Positions 33,592-42,659 of a stretch of DNA of 64,000 nucleotides are shown one piece after another (position 1 is the first letter of the stretch; each line of letters opens with the position of its first letter). A model generated the notes under the pieces. The model searched no databases, was not told where the DNA came from, and was given only the letters and a program-made list of their open reading frames with translations. Position numbers and translations under genes: made by a program. Origin of the DNA: Oscillospiraceae bacterium (lineage in GTDB: Bacteria; Bacillota; Clostridia; Christensenellales; Aristaeellaceae); NCBI GenBank assembly GCA_031270865.1, contig JAISWI010000057.1:1-64000 (forward strand). The letters are read 5' to 3'.

Positions 33592-35382
33592 CTAAACCAC
33601 TTCCATATATTGGTGATACAAGTCGTAGTAAACCCCGCGCTTGGCGATCAGCTCGGCGTGCGCGCCCTGTTCGACTATGCCTTCGTCGGTCAGCACCCAT
33701 ATCACGTCGGCGTTCCTGATGGTGGTCAGCCGGTGCGCGATCGTGAACGTGGTCCTCCCCTTCGCCAGCCGCTCCAGCGATTGCTGGACCACCCACTCGC
33801 TCTCGTTGTCCAGCGCTGATGTCGCTTCATCCAGTATAAGTATCGGCGGGTTCTTGAGGAACACGCGGGCTATGCTGATTCGCTGTTTCTGCCCGCCGGA
33901 CAGCTTCACGCCGCGCTCGCCTATATGGGTGTCATAGCCCGCGGGCATCTGCTCTATGAAGCGGTGCGCGTCGGCCAGCTTCGCGGCTTCTATCACCTGC
34001 GCCCGGGTCGCGCCGGGCCTGCCATATACAATATTGTCATATATCGTTCCGCTGAACAGGTACACGTCCTGCTGTACCACGCCTATCCTGCGGCGCAGCG
34101 AGTGAACGCGCAGGTCGCGCACGTCGTGGCCGTCGACCCTCACCGCGCCCCCGGTCACGTCGTAGAAGCGCGGGATCAGGCTGCAAAGCGTGGTCTTGCC
34201 GCCGCCCGACGGACCCACCAGCGCGATGTTCTCCCCCGGCTTTACCAGCAGGTTGATGTTGGCCAGCACCTCTTTGGTTTCGCCGCTGTACCGGAAGGAC
34301 ACGTTGTCAAAGCGCACCTCGCCCTTCACGTCGACGTATTCCTCCGCGCCGACCTTGTCCTGTATCTCAACGGGCGCGTCCAGCAGCTGGTAGAACCGCT
34401 CCACGCCCGTCACGCCGCGCTGGAACTGTTCGGTAAACTCCACGATGCGCCGCACGGACGCCAGCAGCGTCGTCACGTACAGCAGGTACGCTATCAGGTC
34501 CGCCGCCGTGACGCTGCCGCGAACCAGGAACAGCGAGCCCGCCACGACCACGAGGATGTACATCACCCCGTCGAAAAGGCGCGTGCTGGTGTTGAACCCG
34601 GCCATATAGAAGTACTGCGTCTTCTTGATCCGCTGGAAGTCCATGTTGCCGCGCTCGAACTTCTCTTCCTCCATGCGCTCGTTCGCGAACGACTTGACCA
34701 CCCTGATACCCAGCAGGCTGTCCTCCACCTGCGCGTTGATCTCGCCGATCTGACGGCGCCCGGCCAGGAACGCCGCGCGCATCTTTTTGTTGAAGAAGCG
34801 CGTAGTGAAGACCATCATAGGCAGCACGCAGAATATGATCAGGGTAAGCGGGACGCTCATCGTGCACAGTATCGCGAAGGAGGCGGCTATCTTGATCGCG
34901 GCGATGAAGAACTCCTCCGGGCAATGGTGCGCGAACTCGGTGATATCGAACAGGTCGCTGGTGATACGCGCCATGACCTGCCCTATCTTGGTTTCGCTAT
35001 AGAATGAGAACGATTGCCGCTGCAGGCTGGCGAACAGGTCGCGGCGCATGGCGGTCTCCATATACACGCCCATGATGTGGCCATACGAGCTCATGTAGAA
35101 GTTGCCCGCGGCGTCGATCAGCCTGAGCGCGAGGTATATCCCGCCCAGAGAGAGTATCTTGCTGACTGTCAGCGCCGCGATGTTGTTGATCGCGGAGTCC
35201 GTGATGAACCTGATGATCAGCGGCAGCGCGATGTCGCAAAGCGTGGTCAGCGCCGCGCAGAACAGGTCGAACAGCATAATATTCAGGAACGGTCTGTAGT
35301 ACGGAAGGAAGCGACCTATCAGGCGGGAAGCGGGCATCATGCGCTCGGGGTTGGTTTTCGAGGCTGGAGAGTCTGCGGTCAT
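33592..35382 (-). CDS. ABC exporter, MsbA/BmrA-type half-transporter
   Basis: 596 residues; GAAAGGA precedes the start. An N-terminal six-helix domain (residues ~20-320) includes the coupling-helix region. The nucleotide-binding domain has Walker A GPSGGGKTT, signature LSGGQKQRISIARVFL, Walker B ILILDEATSALD and H-loop TIAHRLTTI. All catalytic residues are intact, so a homodimer could work without a partner. Cargo may be a lipid or a drug; nothing nearby defines it. Confidence 0.9.
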   Translation of the reverse strand: MTADSPASKTNPERMMPASRLIGRFLPYYRPFLNIMLFDLFCAALTTLCDIALPLIIRFITDSAINNIAALTVSKILSLGGIYLALRLIDAAGNFYMSSYGHIMGVYMETAMRRDLFASLQRQSFSFYSETKIGQVMARITSDLFDITEFAHHCPEEFFIAAIKIAASFAILCTMSVPLTLIIFCVLPMMVFTTRFFNKKMRAAFLAGRRQIGEINAQVEDSLLGIRVVKSFANERMEEEKFERGNMDFQRIKKTQYFYMAGFNTSTRLFDGVMYILVVVAGSLFLVRGSVTAADLIAYLLYVTTLLASVRRIVEFTEQFQRGVTGVERFYQLLDAPVEIQDKVGAEEYVDVKGEVRFDNVSFRYSGETKEVLANINLLVKPGENIALVGPSGGGKTTLCSLIPRFYDVTGGAVRVDGHDVRDLRVHSLRRRIGVVQQDVYLFSGTIYDNIVYGRPGATRAQVIEAAKLADAHRFIEQMPAGYDTHIGERGVKLSGGQKQRISIARVFLKNPPILILDEATSALDNESEWVVQQSLERLAKGRTTFTIAHRLTTIRNADVIWVLTDEGIVEQGAHAELIAKRGVYYDLYHQYMEVV

Positions 35383-35451
35383 CTGAACAATCCTTTCAAT
35401 CGTCGGCAGGGCTTACGCGGCGTTACGTTAGCTGCGCCTATTATACACGAT

Positions 35452-36705
35452 TCACGCGTCCCTGTAAACCGCCGCCGTGACCGCCAGCCCTATCGCCAGC
35501 AGGCCGATGCTCATAACGAACGGCAGGGGCTTGCTGATGTCGCTTAGAACGCCGCCGATGTACCCGAATGGCACGCTGACCAGCATCACCAGCGTCTGGA
35601 GCAGCGCCATCACGCCGGAGCGATCCTCGGGCCGGACGTGGATCGCCACGAGGGATTCCCGCAGCGTGTTGAGCGTCGCGCCGCCCAGCGCCTCGAACGC
35701 CAGCGACAGGAACAGCACGGCATACCCCAACGCGCTGTTGGGCGGCGCAACGATCAGAAGGACCGCCCCGGCAATCGCGCAGGCGAACCCGCCGAACAGC
35801 GGCGTCCTTAGCTTGGTTTGCTTTATCCGCCCGATTACCCCGAACAGGAACGCGATGGACAGAACGCTCTTGGTCATCGGGAATATGGGCAGCAGCGCGT
35901 CCGGCACGCCAACCCTGCGAGAGGCGATGATCTGCCAGAACGTGTAGCCGATCACCCCGACGATCTCCACCAGCACGCTTATCAGGATCGCGAAGGACGT
36001 GCCGCGCGACGCGCGGATATTCCTCACGGACTGCGCGTAGTTGCCGATCACCGCGCGGAGCGTCCAGCCCTTGGCCGCCTCGCGCCTGGCGACGCCGACG
36101 CGCGTCTCCCTTGATAATTTGTATAGTATAATTATCTTTGCCGTCATCACGACGAACGCGTTGATATACAGGATGCGCACCGCCGGAACCATCGTAAGGC
36201 GCGACACCATTATGGAGGCGATGGGCGCGAACAGGGCGCTCATGTTGCCGCATATGATAACCCATGTGTATAGTTGGGTAACCTTGTCGGGCGGCGCGTC
36301 TTCGACGAGGAGGCAGTCCCACGACACCGTTGTGACCTTCATCATCCCGTTGAGCAGCGCGGCCCCGGCGAAGAACCAGAAGCCCTGGCTCCCAGCCCAG
36401 ATCAGGCACGGGACGCTCCAGGCGAAGAAGTCGAATACGGCGGTGCTCAGCCGCCGGCCCAGCTTATCGACGATCATCCCCGATAGCAGCGCGAAGAGCA
36501 TCTGCGAGAACATGTATATCGACGCGACGATGCCCACCTGTGTGTCGGTCATGCCCATCGCCAGCATGTACACCGACGCGTAGGGCAGGCACAGGTTCAT
36601 CGACAGGCCCCACATGGGTTCGGTGAACACGCACGCGCGGGGATTGCCGCGCAGCCCGACCAGAGTTCGGACCAGGGGATGGTTTTTGATCGAGATGTTC
36701 GGCAT
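35452..36705 (-). CDS. Major facilitator superfamily transporter
   Basis: 417 residues; GAGGT precedes the start. About 12 hydrophobic segments are present. The loop 2-3 motif is MIVDKLGRRLSTAVFD, close to the MFS signature G-x-x-x-D-R/K-x-G-R-R. It has a long cytoplasmic loop near the centre (SRETRVGVARREAAKGW). The substrate cannot be inferred. The region upstream of its start is a large repeat array, so any promoter must lie within about 30 bp or in the array. Confidence 0.87.
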   Translation of the reverse strand: MPNISIKNHPLVRTLVGLRGNPRACVFTEPMWGLSMNLCLPYASVYMLAMGMTDTQVGIVASIYMFSQMLFALLSGMIVDKLGRRLSTAVFDFFAWSVPCLIWAGSQGFWFFAGAALLNGMMKVTTVSWDCLLVEDAPPDKVTQLYTWVIICGNMSALFAPIASIMVSRLTMVPAVRILYINAFVVMTAKIIILYKLSRETRVGVARREAAKGWTLRAVIGNYAQSVRNIRASRGTSFAILISVLVEIVGVIGYTFWQIIASRRVGVPDALLPIFPMTKSVLSIAFLFGVIGRIKQTKLRTPLFGGFACAIAGAVLLIVAPPNSALGYAVLFLSLAFEALGGATLNTLRESLVAIHVRPEDRSGVMALLQTLVMLVSVPFGYIGGVLSDISKPLPFVMSIGLLAIGLAVTAAVYRDA

Positions 36706-36734
36706 ATGATACCTCGTTATGAATTATAATTGAA

Positions 36735-37228
36735 TGGGCCGCTATGACACTGCGAGGGGATTCGCTTCGTCCCCTCTGCCGCTGTGTTGAGGTTCGCTTC
36801 ACCCCTCTACCGCAGTGAGGGGATTCGCTTCGCTCCCGCTGCCGCTGTGTGAGGATTCGCTTCGCTCCCGCTGCCGCTGTGTGAGGATTCGCTTCGCCCC
36901 TCTGCCTCTGTTAGGGGATTCGCTTCGCCCCTCTGCCTCTGTTAGGGGATTCGCTTCGCCCCTCTACCGCAGTGAGGGGATTCGCTTCGTCCCCGCTGCC
37001 GCAGTGAGGGGATTCGCTTCGTTCCCTCTGCCGCTGCGGTGACATCTCCCCTCAAGAAGCGACAAGAGGCTTGGAACAACATGGTGAAAACCACCAATTC
37101 CTATCCTGCCGCAGTGATATTACCAAATTTCTTGCCCGCTCTTAGGGGAGATGTCGCCACAGCTACAGAGGGGACGAGGCGAATCCCGCTACAGCAAAGG
37201 GGGTAAGGCGAATCCCGTCACGGCGGCA
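36735..37228. repeat. Large dispersed-repeat array, ~9 plus-orientation units then inverted units
   Basis: From 36750 to about 37060 the unit GAGGGGATTCGCTTCGCCCC + TCTGCCGCAGT recurs every 31-33 bp, with two pairs of identical neighbours that imply recent amplification. From about 37140 to 37228 the unit appears inverted (GGGGACGAGGCGAATCCCGC; GGGTAAGGCGAATCCCGTCA). There are no spacers, so it is not a CRISPR. No gene is supported; the short open frames here follow the repeat. Confidence 0.8.
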
Positions 37229-37231
37229 TGA

Positions 37232-37933
37232 TTATATTTTTATCTCTTTCAACCGAAACCCCAGCCCGTCGCATGACGTCTGGTGGTACGCAACCCCGCC
37301 GACCAGCCTGGACGCCCCTATCGAAAACCCCGGCTCCCCGTGTAGGTGCCCATATACCGCCGCGACCGCGCCGCTGCCCTCGATGATCCCCGTTACCGGC
37401 GAAGGCTCGTACCGATCGCGGAAGGGCGGGTAATGCGTCATGACGACCAGCGGCGAGCCGGGCGAGCGGCGTTTCGCGTCATTGATGGATAACTCCAGTC
37501 GGATCAATTCGCGCTTGTATATCTTGTCGTCCTCGGCGAATTCCGGCGAGGACGGGTCGGGGTAGTTCCATCCGCGGCTACCCGCCACAGCTAAGCCGTC
37601 CACTATGACCGCGTCGTTCTGCAGCGCCATCATCGACGGCGGCAGCGCGGCGCGAAGCTGCCCCAGCGCGTTCCACCAGTAGTCGTGGTTCCCGCGCAGG
37701 AGTATCTTGCGCCCGGGCAGCCTGCCCAGCGCGTACAGGTCCGGCAGCGCGTCGGTCAGGCGCATCGCCCAGGAGAAATCCCCGGGCAACAGCACCAGGT
37801 CACGCTCCGAGACCCGCGCGAGCCAGTCCTGCTTTATCTTTTCAAAATGCCCTGCCCAATGCGGCCCGAAGACGTCCATCGCCTTCGCGCCGCCGCCGGG
37901 CAGGTGCAGGTCGCTTATAGCGAAGAGGCGCAA
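37232..37933 (-). CDS. Calcineurin-like metallophosphoesterase
   Basis: 233 residues from TTG 37933, directly after the stop of the upstream gene with GAGGAAG ahead. It has the metal-site motifs ISDLHLPGG (D, H), LLPGDFSWAM (GD), LLRGNHDYWW (GNH-D), VVMTHYPPF and AVYGHLHGE (GH-H), complete for a di-metal phosphoesterase. Close relatives are soluble cytoplasmic phosphohydrolases of unknown substrate. It is transcribed after the zinc-ribbon protein. Confidence 0.88.
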   Translation of the reverse strand: MRLFAISDLHLPGGGAKAMDVFGPHWAGHFEKIKQDWLARVSERDLVLLPGDFSWAMRLTDALPDLYALGRLPGRKILLRGNHDYWWNALGQLRAALPPSMMALQNDAVIVDGLAVAGSRGWNYPDPSSPEFAEDDKIYKRELIRLELSINDAKRRSPGSPLVVMTHYPPFRDRYEPSPVTGIIEGSGAVAAVYGHLHGEPGFSIGASRLVGGVAYHQTSCDGLGFRLKEIKI

Positions 37934-38344
37934 TTACACTTCCTCTTCCTCATCGTCGTCGTTGACGCCGCCCTCTTCCTCCAACGCCTCCTCCAGCGAC
38001 AGCTCGCGGTCGATCTCGCCAAGCTCGCTGCGCGGGATCTCGCTCTCCTCCATGTCCATGGCGATCTCGTCCATCGTCGCCACTGATCCCATCTCCATGT
38101 CCCCGGCGTCCGCTCCCAGTTCCCCGTCGGCGGACGGTTCGGCCCGGCCCAGTTCCTTCATGCAGAATATGCACATGTCCTTGCCCGGAAGCACGGGGTT
38201 TTCGTTGCATACCGAGCATATTTCATAACTTTCCCGCTCCGGCTCACCCTTTATCTCGCGACGGCAAACGGTGCAGTACTTTTCCCCGTCCATGATGTAA
38301 TTCAGCTCACACCTCGGGCATTTTTTCAGCGTCATCTGGGCCAC
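37934..38344 (-). CDS. Zinc-ribbon protein with acidic tail
   Basis: 136 residues when started at GTG 38344, eight bases after GGGAGG; an ATG at 38380 lies before that site. Two zinc-ribbon-like modules are visible: CPRC...CTVC and CSVC...CIFC, within residues ~7-60. A tail rich in Glu and Asp ends in DDDEEEEEV. It abuts the phosphoesterase gene (stop TAA directly followed by the TTG start). It may mediate nucleic-acid or protein contact; no family name is certain. Confidence 0.7.
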   Translation of the reverse strand: MAQMTLKKCPRCELNYIMDGEKYCTVCRREIKGEPERESYEICSVCNENPVLPGKDMCIFCMKELGRAEPSADGELGADAGDMEMGSVATMDEIAMDMEESEIPRSELGEIDRELSLEEALEEEGGVNDDDEEEEV

Positions 38345-38401
38345 AGCGCGCGCCTCCCATTCAATCCCAATAATTCCCATGACAATTAATTGGCAAATCG
38401 A

Positions 38402-38430
38402 TTGCGTTTGTGTTTCTCAAATGTTACAAT
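38402..38430 (+). promoter_or_regulatory. Promoter of the CAP-domain gene
   Basis: TTGCGT, a 17-nt spacer and TACAAT, 32 bp before the start codon with TGGAGGT between. Confidence 0.6.
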
Positions 38431-38462
38431 CCATTCCAATCCTTAGAAATGGAGGTAATATT

Positions 38463-39824
38463 ATGAGGAACACCCGATGGATCGCGGGCATGGCGCTAAC
38501 GGCGCTGGCGGCGATGACAGCCGCGGGCGGCGCGTTGGCCGACACCCGCCGCTATTATAGTGTTCCAGACGGAACAAGTCAACAACAGATTCAGACGAAT
38601 TACTACAAACCTGAGCACGGAACGCGGATCACCGACTCAAGCTCGGGCGTCGCGTGGACATGGAGCGATAACCAAAATGGTTGGGTGTGCACACAACCGG
38701 AGGAACAGGGCGCGATCGTGGACGGCGTGTACTATTCAGGCGACGGCCCCAGCGGTGGGCAGTCCAGCGTCGCGGAGAGCGACCTGTGGCAGGACGCGCT
38801 GATCGACGACACCAACCTGAACGGCGAGGTAAACTGCCCCAGCGCGGTCGGCTCATACGAGTATTACCCGGCGCAGACCGCAAGCCAGGCGTATCCATCC
38901 CAGACGCTGGCCGAGTCCGTCTACGTGCCGGACGGCGCGGCGCTGAGCCAGACCAACACGCAGTGCGAGAACCTGCCCAGCGCGTACTCGTTCACGATCA
39001 ACGGCGTGCCCATCACCGTGACGAACGCGGCCTACTCTAAGAACGGCGTGTCCCAGATATACAGCCCGGCCAACAATACACAGCTGCCGTCGTACGGCAC
39101 GGCCAACGGCTCCGGCGTTACGGAGTATCCGGCATACCCGCAGACCCAGCAGACCGCGCAGACACCGCAAACCCAACAGGCAGCAACGGCGGCAACCCAA
39201 GCGGCATGTCTGTCCGGCAGCGGCTACTTCGGCCAGTGCGCGACTGGAACATCATGCGTACTGAACGGCCAGCCCTGCGTGATCGGCGTCTGCCCGAACA
39301 ACGGCTACTGCCCGTCCAACACCACGGCTGACAGCGCCAGCCCCAGCAATACTTACCAATATCCAACATATACCACGGCCCAGACAACCTCAATCCAGCA
39401 GACGGGCGGCATCCTCTCCGAGGCTGAACCCGCGACAGCGGCCATAGCGGGCATGGAGCAGGAATCGCTCGCGCTGCTCAACTATGAGCGCCAGGTCAAC
39501 GGCCTGACCGCCCTCCAGATGGATCCCACCCTGAACATCCTCGCCCGCCTGAAGAGCCAGGACATGGCGGAGAACAACTACTTCGATCACGAGTCCGAGA
39601 CATACGGCAAAGCCGCCGACATGCTGGACGCGGCCGGGTACAGCTACAGCGGCGTGGGCGAGAACATAGCCCACCATGAGGACGTTTACACGGCCAACAA
39701 CGCGTTCATGAGCAGCGCGGGCCACCGCGCCAACATACTTGGCTCACAGTGGACGAAGGCCGGCGTGGGCGTCGCGCTGGACAGCAACGGCTATCCGCTC
39801 ATTACACAGATATTCGCCAGGTAA
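38463..39824 (+). CDS. Secreted CAP (SCP/PR1)-domain protein
   Basis: 453 residues; ATG after TGGAGGT. A signal peptide ends near residue 24 (GGALA). A long Gln/Tyr/Thr-rich low-complexity region with repeated QT and TA dipeptides follows (residues ~25-315), including a Cys cluster (CLSGSGYFGQCATGTSC). The C-terminal CAP domain (residues ~335-453) shows LLNYERQVNGL, LKSQDMAENNYFDHESE, GENIAHH and AGHRANILGS, as in Bacillus YkwD-type proteins. Those are linked to spore coat or cell envelope; the exact role is unknown. The His/Glu metal site appears intact. Confidence 0.88.
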   Translation: MRNTRWIAGMALTALAAMTAAGGALADTRRYYSVPDGTSQQQIQTNYYKPEHGTRITDSSSGVAWTWSDNQNGWVCTQPEEQGAIVDGVYYSGDGPSGGQSSVAESDLWQDALIDDTNLNGEVNCPSAVGSYEYYPAQTASQAYPSQTLAESVYVPDGAALSQTNTQCENLPSAYSFTINGVPITVTNAAYSKNGVSQIYSPANNTQLPSYGTANGSGVTEYPAYPQTQQTAQTPQTQQAATAATQAACLSGSGYFGQCATGTSCVLNGQPCVIGVCPNNGYCPSNTTADSASPSNTYQYPTYTTAQTTSIQQTGGILSEAEPATAAIAGMEQESLALLNYERQVNGLTALQMDPTLNILARLKSQDMAENNYFDHESETYGKAADMLDAAGYSYSGVGENIAHHEDVYTANNAFMSSAGHRANILGSQWTKAGVGVALDSNGYPLITQIFAR

Positions 39825-39835
39825 TACCAGCAAAT

Positions 39836-39862
39836 CTCCCTCCGCCAGCTTGGCGGAGGGAG
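39836..39862. terminator. Bidirectional terminator
   Basis: CTCCCTCCGCCA and TGGCGGAGGGAG form a perfect 12-bp stem with loop GCT between the convergent CAP-domain and hypothetical genes. Confidence 0.75.
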
Positions 39863-39869
39863 CGTTTGG

Positions 39870-40583
39870 TTATTCCTCAGTCGCCATGGGGGACTGTTCC
39901 ACCCTGGACGGCGTCGTCTTGATCGTGCCATGCAGGTCCGGGTCGAATCCTTCCGTGGAGACGTTGATCGGCGGCTCGACTCTCGGCGCGTCGAACGAGT
40001 CCCGCGCCAGCTGCTGCAGGTATCCGGTGATGCGGGCGGTGGCGTTCGCGTTCGGGTCGATGGGCGGCAGCTTTTCGGTGAGGATTGGCGCGTCCTCGCG
40101 CGTGGGCGGCACGATGGACCTGCGGTATGACGCGTCCTGCTGCACCATGCGCCTGACCGTGCCAGACAGCGCGCGGTCCATCGGCGCGCGGATGCTGCGG
40201 GCCGCGGAGTCCCCGCCCCGTCCCCTGATATATGTAGGGATCCGCGCCGATGTAGCCGTCCCGCCGGGATTCGCCGAGCCCGGTATCGCGCGGACGGGCG
40301 GCTCCCTGGGTATGTCCCCGGTCTGCCACTGGATGTTCACGCCGCGCATCCTATCCGAGGCGGCTGCGGACTGGCGTAGATGGCTGCGCAGCGTGCCCGA
40401 CAGCCGCTTGGCAGGGTCGGCGAGCTGGTCTCCCGCCGGGGTATCCACCCGCGAGAGCGCGGGCGTCATGCCTATCCACTCAGCCGTGTCGGCTGTTGGT
40501 TCAGTGGTGTCATTGGGAAAACCCAACGCCGCGTCGGGCGAAATCGCAGGTTTTAGGAACCGTTCCTCTAAATGTTCATCCAA
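39870..40583 (-). CDS. Hypothetical Pro/Arg-rich protein
   Basis: 237 residues from TTG 40583, eight bases after GGAGGG. There is no signal peptide or membrane segment. The composition is Pro, Arg, Ala and Thr rich (RVDTPAGDQLADPAKRLSGT; VPPTREDAPILTEKLPPIDP), which suggests disorder. I recognise no family. The plus-strand frame across the same bases is a shadow: this strand has the ribosome binding site and a terminator at its end. Confidence 0.55.
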   Translation of the reverse strand: MDEHLEERFLKPAISPDAALGFPNDTTEPTADTAEWIGMTPALSRVDTPAGDQLADPAKRLSGTLRSHLRQSAAASDRMRGVNIQWQTGDIPREPPVRAIPGSANPGGTATSARIPTYIRGRGGDSAARSIRAPMDRALSGTVRRMVQQDASYRRSIVPPTREDAPILTEKLPPIDPNANATARITGYLQQLARDSFDAPRVEPPINVSTEGFDPDLHGTIKTTPSRVEQSPMATEE

Positions 40584-40667
40584 ATGTGATCCCTCCCCAG
40601 CATCGGTTTCACCACAGTGTATGCGGGCAGGGCTTGCCAGTAACCACCTGCCGGCGCTTTTTTTTCA

Positions 40668-40696
40668 TTGACAACCGCCCTCGGATGGATTATAAT
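40668..40696 (+). promoter_or_regulatory. Consensus promoter of the tRNA operon
   Basis: TTGACA, a 17-nt spacer and TATAAT match the consensus at all 12 positions; transcription would start about 3 bp before the first tRNA. Confidence 0.85.
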
Positions 40697-40705
40697 CCCC
40701 ATGTC

Positions 40706-40790
<85 letters not shown>

Positions 40791-40827
40791 AATGCCGGGA
40801 TAAGGCATATACCACACCATGGATCGC

Positions 40828-40902
40828 GCGGTAGTAGCTCAGTGGTAGAGTGCGACCTTGCCAAGGTCGAAGTCGCGAGTTCGAATCTCGTCTACCGCTC
40901 CA
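40828..40902 (+). tRNA. tRNA-Gly (anticodon GCC)
   Basis: The acceptor arms GCGGTAG and CTACCGC pair. Anticodon GCC is at 40860-40862 between the stems CGACC and GGTCG. The T-loop is GTTCGAATC and the CCA is encoded. Confidence 0.95.
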
Positions 40903-40937
40903 GTGAGACGGGGCGTATGGTCGTGTCCCGTATCCGC

Positions 40938-41011
40938 GCGGGTGTAACTCAATGGCAGAGTTCCAGCCTTCCAAGCTGGATACGTGGGTTCGATTCCCAT
41001 CACCCGCTCCA
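40938..41011 (+). tRNA. tRNA-Gly (anticodon TCC)
   Basis: The acceptor arms GCGGGTG and CACCCGC pair. The anticodon loop CTTCCAA gives TCC at 40970-40972. The T-loop is GTTCGATTC and the CCA is encoded. Same transcript as the two preceding tRNAs. Confidence 0.95.
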
Positions 41012-41012
41012 T

Positions 41013-41050
41013 AACCGCAGCCCCGCCTTCCGGCGGGGCTGCGGTTTTTA
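41013..41050 (+). terminator. Strong Rho-independent terminator of the tRNA operon
   Basis: AACCGCAGCCCCGCC and GGCGGGGCTGCGGTT form a 15-bp stem with a TTCC loop, followed by TTTT. Confidence 0.9.
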
Positions 41051-41099
41051 TAGGCCGCGCCTCATAAATCGGCGTACACGCGTTAGCCGAAGCCACCTG

Positions 41100-41250
41100 T
41101 TGACATAATGCCGCGCTTACCATACCCTGATCCATGGATTGACCTGCCACTTGGAAGAATGCCTTTGCGGATCTTTATCACGACCGAAGCGGGCAGCGGC
41201 AAGCCGGGCCGCGCCGTTGCATCGCCGCAATGTTGGAAACCAGAGGTTTC
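41100..41250 (+). pseudogene. Decayed duplicate of the cobU promoter and 5' end
   Basis: The sequence from TTGACATAATGCCGCGCTTA at 41100 onward matches 42601 onward (TTGACATAACGCCGCGCTTA) through the promoter, leader, start codon (41159 versus 42660) and the first ~20 codons. The copy encodes MPLRIFITTEAGSGKP against MPLRILITGGAGSGKS, so the P-loop Gly and Ser are lost. About 35 bp of cobU are then missing before CCGGGCCGCGC and ATCGCCGCAATG match again. After about 41245 the similarity ends. The copy cannot encode a working kinase. The ohrR-gpx pair sits between the two copies. Confidence 0.75.
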
Positions 41251-41410
41251 CAGCGCTTCCGGCCTGTTTGCCGGGCCAGGTTACGCGGGAGAGGCGGGCG
41301 TGTCCCGCGTGAGGATGTAAGCGGCGGGAAACGCGTTAGGGCGCGCTGGTTGTCAGCTCGGAGGTTTCTGATTAACGACGGATACGCGTTTATGTATACA
41401 TCGTCTACTT

Positions 41411-41842
41411 TCACCGCAGTCGATCAAGCAGTTTATACAGCAAACCATACAACGCGCCCACATCCTCGGCGGTCAAGCTTACGCATCCGCTCATCTTGGA
41501 CGGTATCTCAACCGCTTGCTCACGGAGGTGTTCCCCCCGCTCGGTGAGCGACACGACGAGTTCCCGCTCGTCCTTGTCGGAGCGTGAGCGCGTGACTATA
41601 CCGATCTTTTCGAGCTTTTTCAGCAACGGGGTGAGCGTGCCCGAATCCAGATACAGCCGCTCGCCGAGAGCCTTGACGTTCATCGGGCTTTCCGCCCACA
41701 GCACCATCATTACGATGTATTGCGTATAAGTAAGCCCGATTTCATTAAGAAACGGCTTATATTTCTTAATAACCGCGCGGGACGCGGCATAAAGCGGAAA
41801 ACATAGCTGGTTTTCAAGCGCGAGCGGGTTATAGTCGCCCAT
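41411..41842 (-). CDS. ohrR: OhrR-type organic-peroxide-sensing MarR regulator
   Basis: 143 residues; AGGAGG 11 bases upstream. The N-terminal redox Cys lies in LENQLCFPLYAASRAVIKKY, the OhrR signature. A winged helix follows with NVKALGERLYLDSGTLTPLL and KKLEKIGIVTRSRSDKDERE. OhrR represses peroxide-defence genes until its Cys is oxidised. Here it lies directly upstream of, and on the opposite side from, a glutathione-peroxidase-like gene transcribed towards it. Its own operator is not clear. Lower GC than neighbours hints at acquisition. Confidence 0.88.
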   Translation of the reverse strand: MGDYNPLALENQLCFPLYAASRAVIKKYKPFLNEIGLTYTQYIVMMVLWAESPMNVKALGERLYLDSGTLTPLLKKLEKIGIVTRSRSDKDERELVVSLTERGEHLREQAVEIPSKMSGCVSLTAEDVGALYGLLYKLLDRLR

Positions 41843-41996
41843 AACACTAATAGCCTCCTGAAGCTGTTATTGCCATTTTTCGAACATGGCAGCCATTGAT
41901 CCTGCCGTCACGCCAATCTTCCGGCAAAGAACTCCGCGGCGGCTGCCGAACAGCCGCCGCGTGAATGATCGCTAACAGGATCATTCGCTTTGATTC

Positions 41997-42470
41997 TCAC
42001 AACAGCTTCTCAACCTCCTTCCCAAGCGCGGCGGGCGTTTTCGTCGGCGCGAACCGCGCCGACGCTTCACCGTCACGGTCAACAAGGAATTTTGTGAAAT
42101 TCCACTTGATATTGCCGCCAAAAGCCCCGCTCTTTTGCTCTTTAAGCCACTTATAGAGCGGGCTTGCGCCATCGCCGTTGACTTCAATCTTCTTAAAACG
42201 CGGGAAGGTCGTGCCGTAGTTTAATTCGCAGAAGCTCCCGATCTCCGCGTCCGTTCCAGGCGCTTGATGGCCAAACTGGTTGCAGGGGAAGTCGAGGATC
42301 TCAAACCCGCGCCCTCGGTACTTCTCATACAGTTCCTGTAAACCGCGATACTGCGGCGTGAGCCCGCAGCCCGTGGCGGTGTTGACGACGAGCAGGACCT
42401 TCCCGCGATAGCCGCCAAGGTTTACCGGACCGCCATCAGCTCCCGTGACGGTGAAATCATAGATTGACAT
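41997..42470 (-). CDS. Glutathione-peroxidase-family thiol peroxidase
   Basis: 157 residues when started at 42470 (MSIYDFTVTG), spaced well from GGAGGT; ATG 42476 is too close. The peroxidatic residue is Cys in NTATGCGLTPQY, where selenocysteine stands in animal enzymes. The Gln of FPCNQFG and the Trp/Asn of KWNFTKFL complete the catalytic tetrad. Bacterial members of this type use thioredoxin more than glutathione. It probably forms a peroxide-defence pair with the ohrR gene. Confidence 0.9.
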   Translation of the reverse strand: MSIYDFTVTGADGGPVNLGGYRGKVLLVVNTATGCGLTPQYRGLQELYEKYRGRGFEILDFPCNQFGHQAPGTDAEIGSFCELNYGTTFPRFKKIEVNGDGASPLYKWLKEQKSGAFGGNIKWNFTKFLVDRDGEASARFAPTKTPAALGKEVEKLL

Positions 42471-42600
42471 AGCCATACCTCCATATAGATTGTCCGCAAT
42501 TTAATTATACGCCATCCGTCCGGGATGTCAACCATCAACCCGAACATTTTCCGCAAACGCGGCGCGTTCACCCAAGTCAAACAGCGGACAAGGCCGCCTA

Positions 42601-42629
42601 TTGACATAACGCCGCGCTTACCCTACACT
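42601..42629 (+). promoter_or_regulatory. Promoter of the cob operon
   Basis: TTGACA, 17 nt and TACACT; transcription would start about 24 bp before the cobU ATG. The leader is too short for a cobalamin riboswitch. Confidence 0.65.
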
Positions 42630-42659
42630 GATCCACGGATCGACCCGCAACACGGAGGA

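Noticed and set aside
33925..35007. Plus-strand ORF of 360 codons
   Set aside because: It lies opposite the ABC exporter with intact ATPase motifs; its His/Arg/Val-rich composition is typical of antisense shadows in GC-rich DNA.
39739..40671. Plus-strand ORF of 310 codons
   Set aside because: It begins inside the CAP-domain gene, reads through a terminator hairpin, and overlaps a minus-strand gene that has its own ribosome binding site. Neither product is recognisable, so this choice is less certain than the others.
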